A DNA stretch of 8,457 bases, taken from assembly GCA_018676275.1 (NCBI GenBank), contig JABHFC010000146.1, positions 1-8,457 on the forward strand. Reading direction: 5' to 3'. A program made the translations under genes and the position numbers. The notes under the pieces are model-generated. The model saw only the letters and a list, made by a program, of their open reading frames with translations, had not been told where the DNA came from and made no database searches. The stretch is from Gammaproteobacteria bacterium (GTDB lineage: Bacteria > Pseudomonadota > Gammaproteobacteria > Eutrophobiales > Eutrophobiaceae). Shown in pieces: positions 1 through 6,852 of this stretch (position 1 is its first letter; every line of letters starts with the position of its first letter).

Positions 1-734
1 AAGGAATATCTGCAGCTGAACGAGAAGATTCCAAAAAAGTTGCCGAAAAAGTCCTCAACGACCTGAAAAATGATGGTGATTTTGCACAATTAGCAGCAAC
101 TTATTCAGATAGTCAGGATGCACTGGATGGCGGTAAGCTGGGCTGGCGTAAGGCTGGACAGGTACCTACCCTGTTTGCAGAATCAGTCGCTGACATGGAA
201 AAAGGTGATGTCAGCAATCTTATTCGGAGTTCCAGTGGCTTTCATATTATCAAACTACTTGATGTTCGAAGTACTGAGCAACATGTCGTAACACAAACAA
301 ATGCACGCCACATTCTGATTCGAACCGACGAGTTAATTACAGATGCTGATGCTAATAACCGATTGATACAATTAATAAATCGCATCAAGGGTGGCGATGA
401 CTTTGCAGACCTGGCAAGAGGTCATTCCAATGATACTGTCAGTGCAGCAGATGGCGGTAGTCTGGGTTGGGTCAGTCCCGGTGATCTCGTACCTGAATTT
501 GAAAATGCAATGAACTCACTTGCGCCAGGACAGGTTAGCGGCCCTTTTCAAACTCAATTTGGGCACCACATCGTACAGGTACTTGAACGCCGTGAGCATG
601 ATAGTACTGAAGATGTAAAAAGAGCCAAGGCACGAGAGGCTATTAGAAGAAGAAAAGTGGAAGAAGCCCATCAAAACTGGTTACGAGAAATGCGTGATGA
701 CGCCTATGTAGAATACAGGACCGAAGGCTCCTAA
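1..734 (+). CDS. surA: SurA, periplasmic peptidyl-prolyl isomerase/chaperone (3' part)
   Basis: The gene runs in from the left edge; the first complete codon is at 3, giving 243 residues of the C-terminal part. SurA is a periplasmic chaperone that escorts unfolded outer-membrane proteins to the BAM complex. Two parvulin-type domains are visible. The first is incomplete (fragment residues about 1-89, with DGGKLGW and GFHIIKLLDVR). The second spans about 100-196 (NARHILIR, DGGSLGW, FGHHIVQVLERR). A charged C-terminal helix follows (about 202-243), as in E. coli SurA, where it packs on the N-terminal chaperone domain. The signal peptide and N-terminal domain lie outside the window. The stop at 732-734 is one base before the proposed pdxA start, which fits the usual surA-pdxA-rsmA operon. 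An in-frame ATG at 195 is internal to the first parvulin domain, not the start. Two parvulin domains followed by pdxA favour SurA over PpiD or other parvulins. Confidence 0.95.
   Translation, partial: GISAAEREDSKKVAEKVLNDLKNDGDFAQLAATYSDSQDALDGGKLGWRKAGQVPTLFAESVADMEKGDVSNLIRSSSGFHIIKLLDVRSTEQHVVTQTNARHILIRTDELITDADANNRLIQLINRIKGGDDFADLARGHSNDTVSAADGGSLGWVSPGDLVPEFENAMNSLAPGQVSGPFQTQFGHHIVQVLERREHDSTEDVKRAKAREAIRRRKVEEAHQNWLREMRDDAYVEYRTEGS
723..727 (+). promoter_or_regulatory. Probable ribosome binding site for pdxA
   Basis: GAAGG lies inside the last codons of surA, eight bases before the CTG at 736. It supports that non-standard codon as the pdxA start, because no ATG, GTG or TTG is available in the same frame nearby. 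The match to the anti-Shine-Dalgarno sequence is only moderate, and coupling to surA termination at 732-734 may also help initiation. Confidence 0.45.
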
Positions 735-735
735 T

Positions 736-1755
736 CTGCGCCTACCCCGTATTGCCCTCACAGTAGGCGAACCAGCCGGCATTGGTCCGGACATTGTTCT
801 AAACATATCCCGAGAGACATTCGATGCTGAAATCATCGTTTTGGCCGATCCCGATGTGTTACAAGAGCGGGCTGCATGTCTGAAGCTCGACATCGATTTA
901 CGAACATTCAACCCAGACTCGACTCCGAATAAACATATTCCAGGCACTCTGACGGTCCAGACGCTGCAAGTGGATGCTCCTGTTATTCCAGGTCAATTAG
1001 ATATTGCTAACGCTGACTATGTACTGGAGTCCATTAAATCAGCAACTTCAGGATGTCTTTCAGGGAAATACCAGGCCATGGTGACCGGGCCAGTAAACAA
1101 GGCAATTATTAATCAGGCCGGCCATGATTTCAGTGGTCATACTGAGTTTATTGCCGAGCTTTGTGACACAGGTTTTCCGGTAATGTTGCTGGCTAATAAC
1201 AAGATGCGCATCGCCCTTGTTACGACTCATTTACCATTAGCAAAAGTAAGTGAGCATATTACCAGTGACAGGCTTGAAAAAATTATCACTATATCAGCCT
1301 CCGAAATGACCCGACGTTTTGGAATTGCCCATCCGCGTTTACTCGTTTGCGGACTAAACCCACATGCGGGTGAGCAAGGTCATTTGGGAGACGAAGAAAT
1401 TGAGATAATCGTACCGGTATTAAATAAACTACGTGAATCCGGTCATTTGCTTAAAGGGCCGGTTCCTGCTGATACTGCGTTCACGCCGGAAGCACTGGCA
1501 GATATCGATCTGGTAATTGCCATGTATCATGATCAAGGCTTGCCAGTATTAAAATCCCATGGCTTTGGCGACACAGTAAACATAACTCTTGGTTTACCAA
1601 TCATTCGCACTTCGGTTGATCATGGAACAGCTCTGGACCTGGTGGCTACGGGTAAAGCCAGCTCATCAAGTCTGTCATGTGCAATCCATCAGGCCATTAG
1701 ACTGGCTAATAACGAGATACGAATACAAAAAGTATCTGAACTCGAAGCACACTAA
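736..1755 (+). CDS. pdxA: PdxA, 4-hydroxythreonine-4-phosphate dehydrogenase, probable CTG start
   Basis: PdxA oxidises 4-phosphohydroxy-L-threonine with NAD in the DXP-dependent branch of pyridoxal 5'-phosphate synthesis; it is a cytosolic metal-dependent dimer. With a start at CTG 736 the protein has 339 residues (E. coli 329). It carries the N-terminal GEPAGIGPD motif (residues 11-19), TGPVNK, the substrate-binding GHTEF (H135, T136), and metal-ligand histidines H165 (TTHLPL), H210 (GLNPHAGE) and H265 (MYHDQG). NITLGLP and RTSVDHGTA also match the family. Start choice: the frame is open back to a TAG at 709-711, and no ATG, GTG or TTG occurs between that stop and the conserved motif. The next usable codon, TTG at 841, would delete GEPAGIGPD. 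CTG 736 has a GAAGG Shine-Dalgarno-like site at 723-727, eight bases upstream, so it is inferred as the start. The gene sits between surA and rsmA and overlaps rsmA by one base. Confidence 0.93.
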   Translation: MRLPRIALTVGEPAGIGPDIVLNISRETFDAEIIVLADPDVLQERAACLKLDIDLRTFNPDSTPNKHIPGTLTVQTLQVDAPVIPGQLDIANADYVLESIKSATSGCLSGKYQAMVTGPVNKAIINQAGHDFSGHTEFIAELCDTGFPVMLLANNKMRIALVTTHLPLAKVSEHITSDRLEKIITISASEMTRRFGIAHPRLLVCGLNPHAGEQGHLGDEEIEIIVPVLNKLRESGHLLKGPVPADTAFTPEALADIDLVIAMYHDQGLPVLKSHGFGDTVNITLGLPIIRTSVDHGTALDLVATGKASSSSLSCAIHQAIRLANNEIRIQKVSELEAH

Positions 1756-2552
1756 TGGCTTCAGAAGCTCCCCACCGCCCCAGAAAACGTTTTGGTCAAA
1801 ATTTTCTACATGACAAATTTGTAATTGAGCAAATTGTTGAAGCTTTCAATCCTGATCCTGATCTTGCCATTGTAGAAATCGGCCCAGGTAAAGGTGCACT
1901 AACTATTCCATTGCTGCATAAATTTGGCACTATCAATGTTGTGGAAATAGATACTGATCTAGCCCAGTTGCTGGACGACAATTGCAGGACTACAGGCGAT
2001 CTGAGGCTGCATGTTGCAGATGCACTGAAATTTGATTATTCACAAATACAACCAGCCCCTCTGCAAATTATTGGTAACTTGCCTTACAATATTTCTACAC
2101 CATTAATGTTCCATCTATTGAGTCAGTTTTCAAATATAAAGTTCATGGTATTGATGTTGCAAAAGGAAGTGGTGGACCGCATTTGTGCCAGCAATAATGA
2201 AAAAGACTATGGCCGTCTCTCGGTGATGGTGCAGGCACAGTGTCAGGTTGAAAAATTGTTCTCTGTCCCACCCGGCGCCTTTAACCCGATTCCCAAAGTA
2301 ACATCGGCAGTGGTGAAATTGACGCCAAACAAGACCCTTAATTCCGGTATTGAAGATTCGCTAATGTTCGAGCAAATTGTTCGACAGGCGTTTAGTCAAC
2401 GCCGAAAAACTTTGCGAAATGCATTGAGAGATTTAGTGGACATTAGTTGTCTGGAAACCTTGTCGATATCACCTGCCTCCAGGCCTGAGAATCTTAGTGT
2501 TAAAGACTATATTGATATCGCTAATTATATTTACTTTCAACAGAATCAATAA
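1755..2552 (+). CDS. rsmA: RsmA (KsgA), 16S rRNA dimethyladenosine transferase
   Basis: This S-adenosylmethionine-dependent enzyme dimethylates two adjacent adenines near the 3' end of 16S rRNA (A1518 and A1519 in E. coli), a late step and checkpoint in small-subunit assembly. The 265-residue product is close to E. coli KsgA (273). Visible motifs are RKRFGQNFL (10-18), the SAM-binding EIGPGKGALT (41-50), the acidic residue of motif II in VVEID (62-66), the catalytic NLPYNIST (108-115), LQKEVVDR (135-142), PPGAFNPIPKVTSAV (172-186) and FSQRRKTLRN (213-222). The ATG overlaps the pdxA stop (TAATG). No strong Shine-Dalgarno sequence is seen, so translation is probably coupled to pdxA. No catalytic residue is missing. 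In many gammaproteobacteria apaG and apaH follow; here they do not. Confidence 0.97.
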   Translation: MASEAPHRPRKRFGQNFLHDKFVIEQIVEAFNPDPDLAIVEIGPGKGALTIPLLHKFGTINVVEIDTDLAQLLDDNCRTTGDLRLHVADALKFDYSQIQPAPLQIIGNLPYNISTPLMFHLLSQFSNIKFMVLMLQKEVVDRICASNNEKDYGRLSVMVQAQCQVEKLFSVPPGAFNPIPKVTSAVVKLTPNKTLNSGIEDSLMFEQIVRQAFSQRRKTLRNALRDLVDISCLETLSISPASRPENLSVKDYIDIANYIYFQQNQ

Positions 2553-2858
2553 GATAGAGCTGTGGGTAAGTATGGGGATTACTTATCTCCCGTAGCATGG
2601 ATTTCGAACAGGAAAATAATCTGATTTTAGACGAAATTTAAGCCAGAATTATTTTATTATTTAATATCAATGACTTAGCTTTTAAGCAATTGATCATCAA
2701 TTAAGTGAGTGCTTGCTTACATTTTTTGTCTACACCTCCAATTTTGTGTGTATAAAATTACATACCTACACTGGTTTTTCCAATATTTAATCACGAATAT
2801 TCTGTAAGCTTTTGTTGTAACGGGATTATTTTTTTAGAACATCGTATGCACTAAATGA
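2553..2858. other. AT-rich intergenic region between rsmA and dctQ
   Basis: About 306 bases without a supportable gene; stops are frequent in all frames and no ATG opens a sizeable frame. It must hold the end of the surA-pdxA-rsmA transcript and the control region of the TRAP genes. A hairpin (2565-2572 with 2580-2587, eight pairs including one G-U, loop of seven) lies just after rsmA but has no T-run, so it is not a convincing intrinsic terminator. A short AT-rich inverted repeat lies at 2688-2702. A possible sigma70-like pair is TTGTCT followed 19 bases later by TATAAA (about 2726-2756), but the spacing is poor. No clear Shine-Dalgarno sequence precedes dctQ. Confidence 0.6.
2688..2702. repeat. 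Short inverted repeat, possible operator
   Basis: AATTGA, a three-base spacer, then TCAATT form a perfect six-base inverted repeat about 155 bases upstream of dctQ. Its position ahead of a transporter operon is compatible with a regulator binding site. It is short and entirely AT-biased in an AT-rich stretch, so chance is a real possibility. No regulator gene is adjacent to link to it. Confidence 0.2.
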
Positions 2859-3428
2859 ATGGTTTATACTGCCGCGTCGACTAGAACCAGATTAATAAAA
2901 CCCCTTTTGACCAAGCTTATTAACAAACTCTTTCTACTTACCAGTGCCTGCAGCGAGTGGAGCGGCAAAATTGTCTCCTGGCTCGTTTTAGCAATGGTAG
3001 TTCTCGTTAGCTACGACGTAAGCATGCGGTATTTTTTCAGTAGCGGTTCAATCGCCCTGCAGGAAATGGAATGGCATATTTTTTCCTTCATATTTTTATT
3101 GGGCGCTGCCTATACACTGAAACACGACGATCATGTGAGGCTGGATCTTTTTTACCAGAGTAGATTCATGAACGATTATCGTCGCGCCTGGGTGAATTTG
3201 TTCGGTAGTATTTTCATGCTGCTGCCTTTTTGTATTTTAATCATATATTGCGCATGGCCATTCGTTAATCTTTCCTACATTTCAGTGGAAAATTCACCCG
3301 ATCCTGGTGGCTTGCCGTATCGCTGGATATTGAAGGCAGTCATACCCGCCGGGTTCGCCTTACTTTTATTACAGGGAATTAGCGAGATTTTAAAAAACCT
3401 TGGCTACATTTTGGAAAACAGAAAATGA
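2859..3428 (+). CDS. TRAP transporter small membrane subunit (DctQ family)
   Basis: The 189-residue product is the small integral-membrane subunit of a tripartite ATP-independent periplasmic (TRAP) transporter, which drives uptake of organic acids or similar solutes with the sodium gradient. Four hydrophobic segments are visible, roughly residues 38-56, 68-88, 107-131 and 152-175. Motifs include SYDVSMRYFF after the first segment and LQEMEWHIFSFIFLLGAAYTLKHDDHVRLD around the second (quoted here in two parts: LQEMEWHIF about 66-74 and AAYTLKHDDHVRLD about 83-96). These are typical of the mannitol/chloroaromatic-type (FcbT2-like) branch. The stop overlaps the dctM start by four bases (ATGA, 3425-3428), so the two are translationally coupled. 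The ATG at 2859 is the first in frame but lacks a good Shine-Dalgarno sequence; TTG at 2907 is an alternative. No substrate can be named. Confidence 0.88.
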   Translation: MVYTAASTRTRLIKPLLTKLINKLFLLTSACSEWSGKIVSWLVLAMVVLVSYDVSMRYFFSSGSIALQEMEWHIFSFIFLLGAAYTLKHDDHVRLDLFYQSRFMNDYRRAWVNLFGSIFMLLPFCILIIYCAWPFVNLSYISVENSPDPGGLPYRWILKAVIPAGFALLLLQGISEILKNLGYILENRK

Positions 3429-4741
3429 CAATCTGGATTGGTCTGATGTTTTTGACACTAATGCTCATGCTTCTACTGGGCTACCCTGTTGCCTTTACCC
3501 TCGGCGCCGTGGCCCTGCTCTATGGAAGCATTTTCCTTGGTGTCGATTTTTTCAACCTGCTGCCTCTGCAAATCTGGGGGGTAATGACCAACTTTACTCT
3601 CCTTGCTGTACCTCTTTTCATATTAATGGGCATCATCCTCGACAAGTCTGGCCTGGCTGAAGACCTGCTGGAAACTATGGGTCTGTTATTCGGCAGAGTG
3701 CGAGGAGGTCTGGCAATTTCAGTAGTACTTGTTGGCGCTTTACTAGCCGCAACCACTGGTGTTGTCGGTGCAACAGTTGTAACAATGGGTGTTATTGCCT
3801 TACCCACTATGCTGAAACGAAATTATTCTCCGCAATTGGCCACAGGTACTATCGCGGCTGCCGGCACGCTTGGGCAAATCATTCCACCCAGTATTATTCT
3901 AATCCTGTTGGGCGATGTAATTGGTGTGCCGGTGGGCCGTCTGTTCATTGGTGCCGTGATCCCGGGTATTTTACTGATCACCCTGTTTCTTATTTATATT
4001 TCAATATTTGCCTGGATGAAGCCGGAAGTTGGTCCTGCACTTTCTGAAGTTGAGGGCGGAGATGGCCTGCTTAAAAAGGTTATTTTCACCCTTTTTCCCC
4101 CGTTAATACTCGTTCTGGGGGTTTTGGGTTCAATATTTTTTGGTATCGCCTCACCGACAGAATCTGCTGCTATCGGTGCAATTGGAGCGATGTTGCTGGC
4201 CGCAGCTCACAGGCGCCTGACTCTTCAAAACCTTCAGGATGCTATGCAGCAGACTACACGCCTGACAAGCATGGTTTTTCTTATTCTGATTGGAGCCACG
4301 GCTTTCGGCCTGGTATTTCGTGGCATGGGAGGCGCATCACTCGTCAGCGAGCTGATGCTCAATCTGCCGGGGGGTACGTGGGGGTTCATGGCGGTTAGTA
4401 TGGGTCTAATATTTGTTCTGGGCTTTTTTCTGGACTTCTTACAAATTTGCTTCATCGTCGTGCCAATCCTGCAACCAATTGCTCAGCAACTGAACATAGA
4501 CTTGTTATGGCTGGCCGTTTTGATCGGGATAAACCTGCAGACTTCTTTTCTCACTCCGCCTTTTGGTTTTTCCCTGTTTTATCTTAAAGCTGTAGCTCCA
4601 CCTGAAATCAAAATTCAACACATATACAAAGGTATTTTGCCTTTTGTTGTCATACAGGTGATCGTAATTATTCTTTTACTAGTTTTTCCTGAAACCGTTC
4701 TATGGCTGCCTAATCTGATGGATAAGTGGCAAGGATTGTAA
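3425..4741 (+). CDS. TRAP transporter large membrane subunit (DctM family)
   Basis: This 438-residue, very hydrophobic protein is the transport-pathway subunit of the TRAP system and partners with the DctQ-type protein encoded just upstream. It shows the two related halves of the DctM fold. The first has AVPLFILMG (about 60-68) and GTLGQIIPPS (about 146-156). The second has GIASPTESAAIGA and, near the C-terminus, NLQTSFLTPPFGF. The GxxPP/TPPFG helical-hairpin motifs form the sodium and substrate sites in characterised homologues. The ending LFYLKAVAPPEIKIQHIYKG resembles the mannitol/chloroaromatic (FcbT3-like) branch. Length is normal. The ATG overlaps the dctQ stop. The gene ends convergently, 49 bases from the end of aroE. 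No solute-binding (DctP) gene follows or precedes in the window, so the ligand-binding protein must be encoded elsewhere. Confidence 0.93.
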   Translation: MTIWIGLMFLTLMLMLLLGYPVAFTLGAVALLYGSIFLGVDFFNLLPLQIWGVMTNFTLLAVPLFILMGIILDKSGLAEDLLETMGLLFGRVRGGLAISVVLVGALLAATTGVVGATVVTMGVIALPTMLKRNYSPQLATGTIAAAGTLGQIIPPSIILILLGDVIGVPVGRLFIGAVIPGILLITLFLIYISIFAWMKPEVGPALSEVEGGDGLLKKVIFTLFPPLILVLGVLGSIFFGIASPTESAAIGAIGAMLLAAAHRRLTLQNLQDAMQQTTRLTSMVFLILIGATAFGLVFRGMGGASLVSELMLNLPGGTWGFMAVSMGLIFVLGFFLDFLQICFIVVPILQPIAQQLNIDLLWLAVLIGINLQTSFLTPPFGFSLFYLKAVAPPEIKIQHIYKGILPFVVIQVIVIILLLVFPETVLWLPNLMDKWQGL

Positions 4742-4790
4742 TAATTCCTGTTTTACCGATAACGTAATTATCTCATTCAATAGGGTCTGT

Positions 4791-5639
4791 TTACGATTTT
4801 GATCTGATTATTTCGATTACAGAACTTGTTTGAGGAGATACATCTCGCCAGATATAAAAAGATGCCGCAGCCTGATGTACAAGCATCCCCAGTCCGTCCA
4901 AGGCAATTCTTGCGCCATTTTCCCTGGCCCATTTTACAAAGCATGTATCCGCATCGGCATAAACCATATCGTAGCAACAGGTATTCATTGCCAGTGTGTC
5001 ATCTATTGGAAGCAACTCCCCGTACAAACTGGCAGAAGTACCATTAATAATTATGTCGAAGAAGCCTGATTTCAGATCGGTAAATTCGCTGGCACTAAGT
5101 CGTTCATCGCTACCATAGTTTGTTACAAGTTCCTCTGCCCTTGAATGCGTACGATTGGCTATGGTAATGCTTTGCACACCTTGTTCCAGCAAGCCACTCA
5201 AAACACCTCGCACTGCACCACCGGCTCCTAAAATAAGGATATTTTTATCTTGTAACTGGATATCATTTGCGCGTAAATCATTTACCAGACCTGTAGCGTC
5301 AGTGGTATCGCCATGACTTTCACCCTTCTTATCGAACCAGATAGTATTTACAGCAGCGGCTTTTTTTGCTCGAGCAGTAAGATGATCCACTGCATTGCAG
5401 GCATCACCTTTAAAAGGCACCGTTATATTCAGACCTTTGCCCCCTAGTCGCTGAAACTCTGACAGGGCTTCGCTGAAGCAATCGGGGTCAACCAAAATTG
5501 CCTGGTAAAATAAATTTTGATCTGTTTGCTCAGCAAAAATTTTGTGGATCTGCGGGGATTTGCTATGGCTGATGGGATTGCCCATAACACAATAATTATC
5601 GGTGTCCGCCGGCAGGCAAATTTGAAGACTACTCGTCAT
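4791..5639 (-). CDS. aroE: AroE, shikimate dehydrogenase (NADP-dependent)
   Basis: AroE reduces 3-dehydroshikimate to shikimate with NADPH in chorismate and aromatic amino acid synthesis. The 282-residue product has the full family layout. The shikimate-binding GNPISHSKSPQIH is at 20-32, and NITVPFK at 71-77 carries the catalytic lysine K77. AVNT (96-99) and the catalytic aspartate D114 follow. The Rossmann loop GAGGAVRG is at 138-145, with NRT at 162-164 for the NADP phosphate. NGTSAS and the C-terminal DGLGMLVHQAA complete the fold. The aspartate motif reads GDTTDATG where GDNTDGxG is usual; the functional threonine and aspartate are kept. The ATG at 5639 has AAGG at 5649-5652 as Shine-Dalgarno, nine bases away. 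Only 46 bases separate it from the CNB-rhodanese gene upstream, so the two are probably cotranscribed. NADP specificity and conserved catalytic residues favour AroE over YdiB or AroE-like paralogues. Confidence 0.95.
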   Translation of the reverse strand: MTSSLQICLPADTDNYCVMGNPISHSKSPQIHKIFAEQTDQNLFYQAILVDPDCFSEALSEFQRLGGKGLNITVPFKGDACNAVDHLTARAKKAAAVNTIWFDKKGESHGDTTDATGLVNDLRANDIQLQDKNILILGAGGAVRGVLSGLLEQGVQSITIANRTHSRAEELVTNYGSDERLSASEFTDLKSGFFDIIINGTSASLYGELLPIDDTLAMNTCCYDMVYADADTCFVKWARENGARIALDGLGMLVHQAAASFYIWRDVSPQTSSVIEIIRSKS

Positions 5640-5685
5640 TTTGAATGACCTTGTCTGATTGAAGTCAGCTGGATAGCGGGCTTTG

Positions 5686-6738
5686 TTAGCTCCTGCCCTG
5701 TAAACCGCCTTGTAGACAGCTGGTCTCTATGCCTCGCTCACTCAATAAAAATGCTCCGGCCGAACTACGTCTACCAGTATCACAATAGAGTATGTAGTGT
5801 TTACTTTCATCGAGTGAATCGGCCTTCATGCGTAACATGAATAGTGGGATATTGATGCTACCCTCAATACCGTTATTTTTGAATTCGCTGTCAAGCCGCA
5901 CGTCGACGAAGACGGCACCATCGGCTACAAGAGCATCTGCTTCCTCGTTGCTTACCCAACTCAACATGGGTTCCTTTAGAAGTTCATTAAAATCTTCCTT
6001 GGACAATCGCATCAGTGAGCCATCGGTTGTCATGATGATATTGGCGTTACGTTTTGCCTCGGATAGCAAGGCTTCTTCGCCGAAAGCATCTCCATCCCCA
6101 AGCGTTGCCAGTATTAATTCAGATCCGCTCTTGGAAGGACGTGTAACCTTGCATTTACCAGTTTTGATTATGTAATAGTAATCACCGTCTTCACCCTGAC
6201 TAATTATCGCCTCGTCAGCTTTTACCGGGACTTCCTGGATACGCATAAACATAGCCTGGATATTGGCCGGTGGTACCTGCAAGAAAGCTTTCGACTGTAA
6301 AATCCGTGTCATCCAGTCGCCGCCATCATCTTCGCCCTCTTCTTCTTCAGATACAGTGATTTCGTCTACTTCGATACCGGCCATTTGATCCCAGGTAAGC
6401 AGGATATCGAGCAAATCGCTATCTATACGAGTAATTTTGCACGGTGTTTTAGCTACAGCCAGCTGTTTACGCGGTTGCTGGTTGGCAATTGGGTGCCTGG
6501 CTATGTCTGAGCCAGCCAGCAATGTAGTTTTCTCACCATTTTCTGGTGTGAGCTCCACTTCACCGTCTATCAGGTATACAGTCTTGCGGTCGGTATCACC
6601 CGGCTTAAAAATTACTTTGCCTGCTGCCAGTTCTTCTTCAACAGTTTTACCTGCCAATTCCTGAAAATTTTCCGCATTCAAGGCACTAGGTGGAACAAAT
6701 GACTTTAGTACGCCTTTATCTACCAGATTAGCTGACAT
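5686..6738 (-). CDS. Two cyclic-nucleotide-binding-like domains fused to a rhodanese domain
   Basis: This 350-residue protein has no signal peptide or membrane segment, so it is probably cytosolic. Residues about 20-115 form a first CNB-like domain with GKVIFKPGD and LIDGEVEL. It lacks a recognisable phosphate-binding cassette and is probably degenerate. A strongly acidic linker lies at 122-141 (SEEEEGEDDGGD at 130-141). Residues about 145-258 form a second CNB domain. Its cassette FGEEALLSEAKRNA (219-232), including R230, matches the pattern that contacts the cyclic phosphate. Residues about 262-350 form a rhodanese-like domain with FVDVRLDSEF and the active-site loop CDTGRRS (C319). It has no helix-turn-helix, so it is not a CRP-type transcription factor. 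Substrate and ligand are unknown; ligand-gated sulfur transfer or a sensor role is inference. It lies upstream of aroE, with a candidate promoter at 6794-6821. The start ATG follows a GAGAGA run. Confidence 0.85.
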   Translation of the reverse strand: MSANLVDKGVLKSFVPPSALNAENFQELAGKTVEEELAAGKVIFKPGDTDRKTVYLIDGEVELTPENGEKTTLLAGSDIARHPIANQQPRKQLAVAKTPCKITRIDSDLLDILLTWDQMAGIEVDEITVSEEEEGEDDGGDWMTRILQSKAFLQVPPANIQAMFMRIQEVPVKADEAIISQGEDGDYYYIIKTGKCKVTRPSKSGSELILATLGDGDAFGEEALLSEAKRNANIIMTTDGSLMRLSKEDFNELLKEPMLSWVSNEEADALVADGAVFVDVRLDSEFKNNGIEGSINIPLFMLRMKADSLDESKHYILYCDTGRRSSAGAFLLSERGIETSCLQGGLQGRS

Positions 6739-6793
6739 TCTCTCTCTACACTCATAACAGGTACGTAAATATTAATTATTAATCCAGATACTA

Positions 6794-6821
6794 ATTTTAA
6801 GCTGAGTTGCTAGTGATTCAA
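6794..6821 (-). promoter_or_regulatory. Candidate sigma70 promoter for the CNB-rhodanese/aroE unit
   Basis: Read on the minus strand, TTGAAT (6816-6821) and TAAAAT (6794-6799) are separated by 16 bases. They match the -35 consensus at four of six positions and the -10 consensus at five of six. Transcription would begin near 6787, giving a leader of about 50 bases before the ATG at 6738. The position, just downstream of the amtB terminator, makes a separate transcription unit plausible. AT-rich sequence can produce such matches by chance. Confidence 0.4.
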
Positions 6822-6852
6822 ACAGATATTTTTGCTGGTGAATTTGACTCAT

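Noticed and set aside
841..1755. pdxA starting at TTG 841
   Set aside because: It would remove the conserved GEPAGIGPD motif, which is clearly encoded in frame upstream.
1589..1813. 74-codon open frame across the pdxA/rsmA junction
   Set aside because: Out of frame with both conserved proteins and composed of frame-shifted PdxA sequence.
2565..2587. Hairpin just after rsmA as an intrinsic terminator
   Set aside because: Eight pairs with one G-U and mostly A-T, and no T-run follows; not good enough to call.
4030..4065. DctM stretch GPALSEVEGG resembling translated small dispersed repeats
   Set aside because: It falls in the loop where DctM homologues carry a similar Pro-Ala-Leu plus acidic segment, and no second copy of the DNA was seen in the window.
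4758..4772. GATAA/TTATC hairpin between dctM and aroE as a bidirectional terminator
   Set aside because: Only a five-base A-T-rich stem with no T-tract on either side.
5828..6175. 115-codon open frame on the plus strand inside the CNB-rhodanese gene
   Set aside because: Ser-rich antisense shadow of a well-supported gene; no ribosome binding site or recognisable domain.
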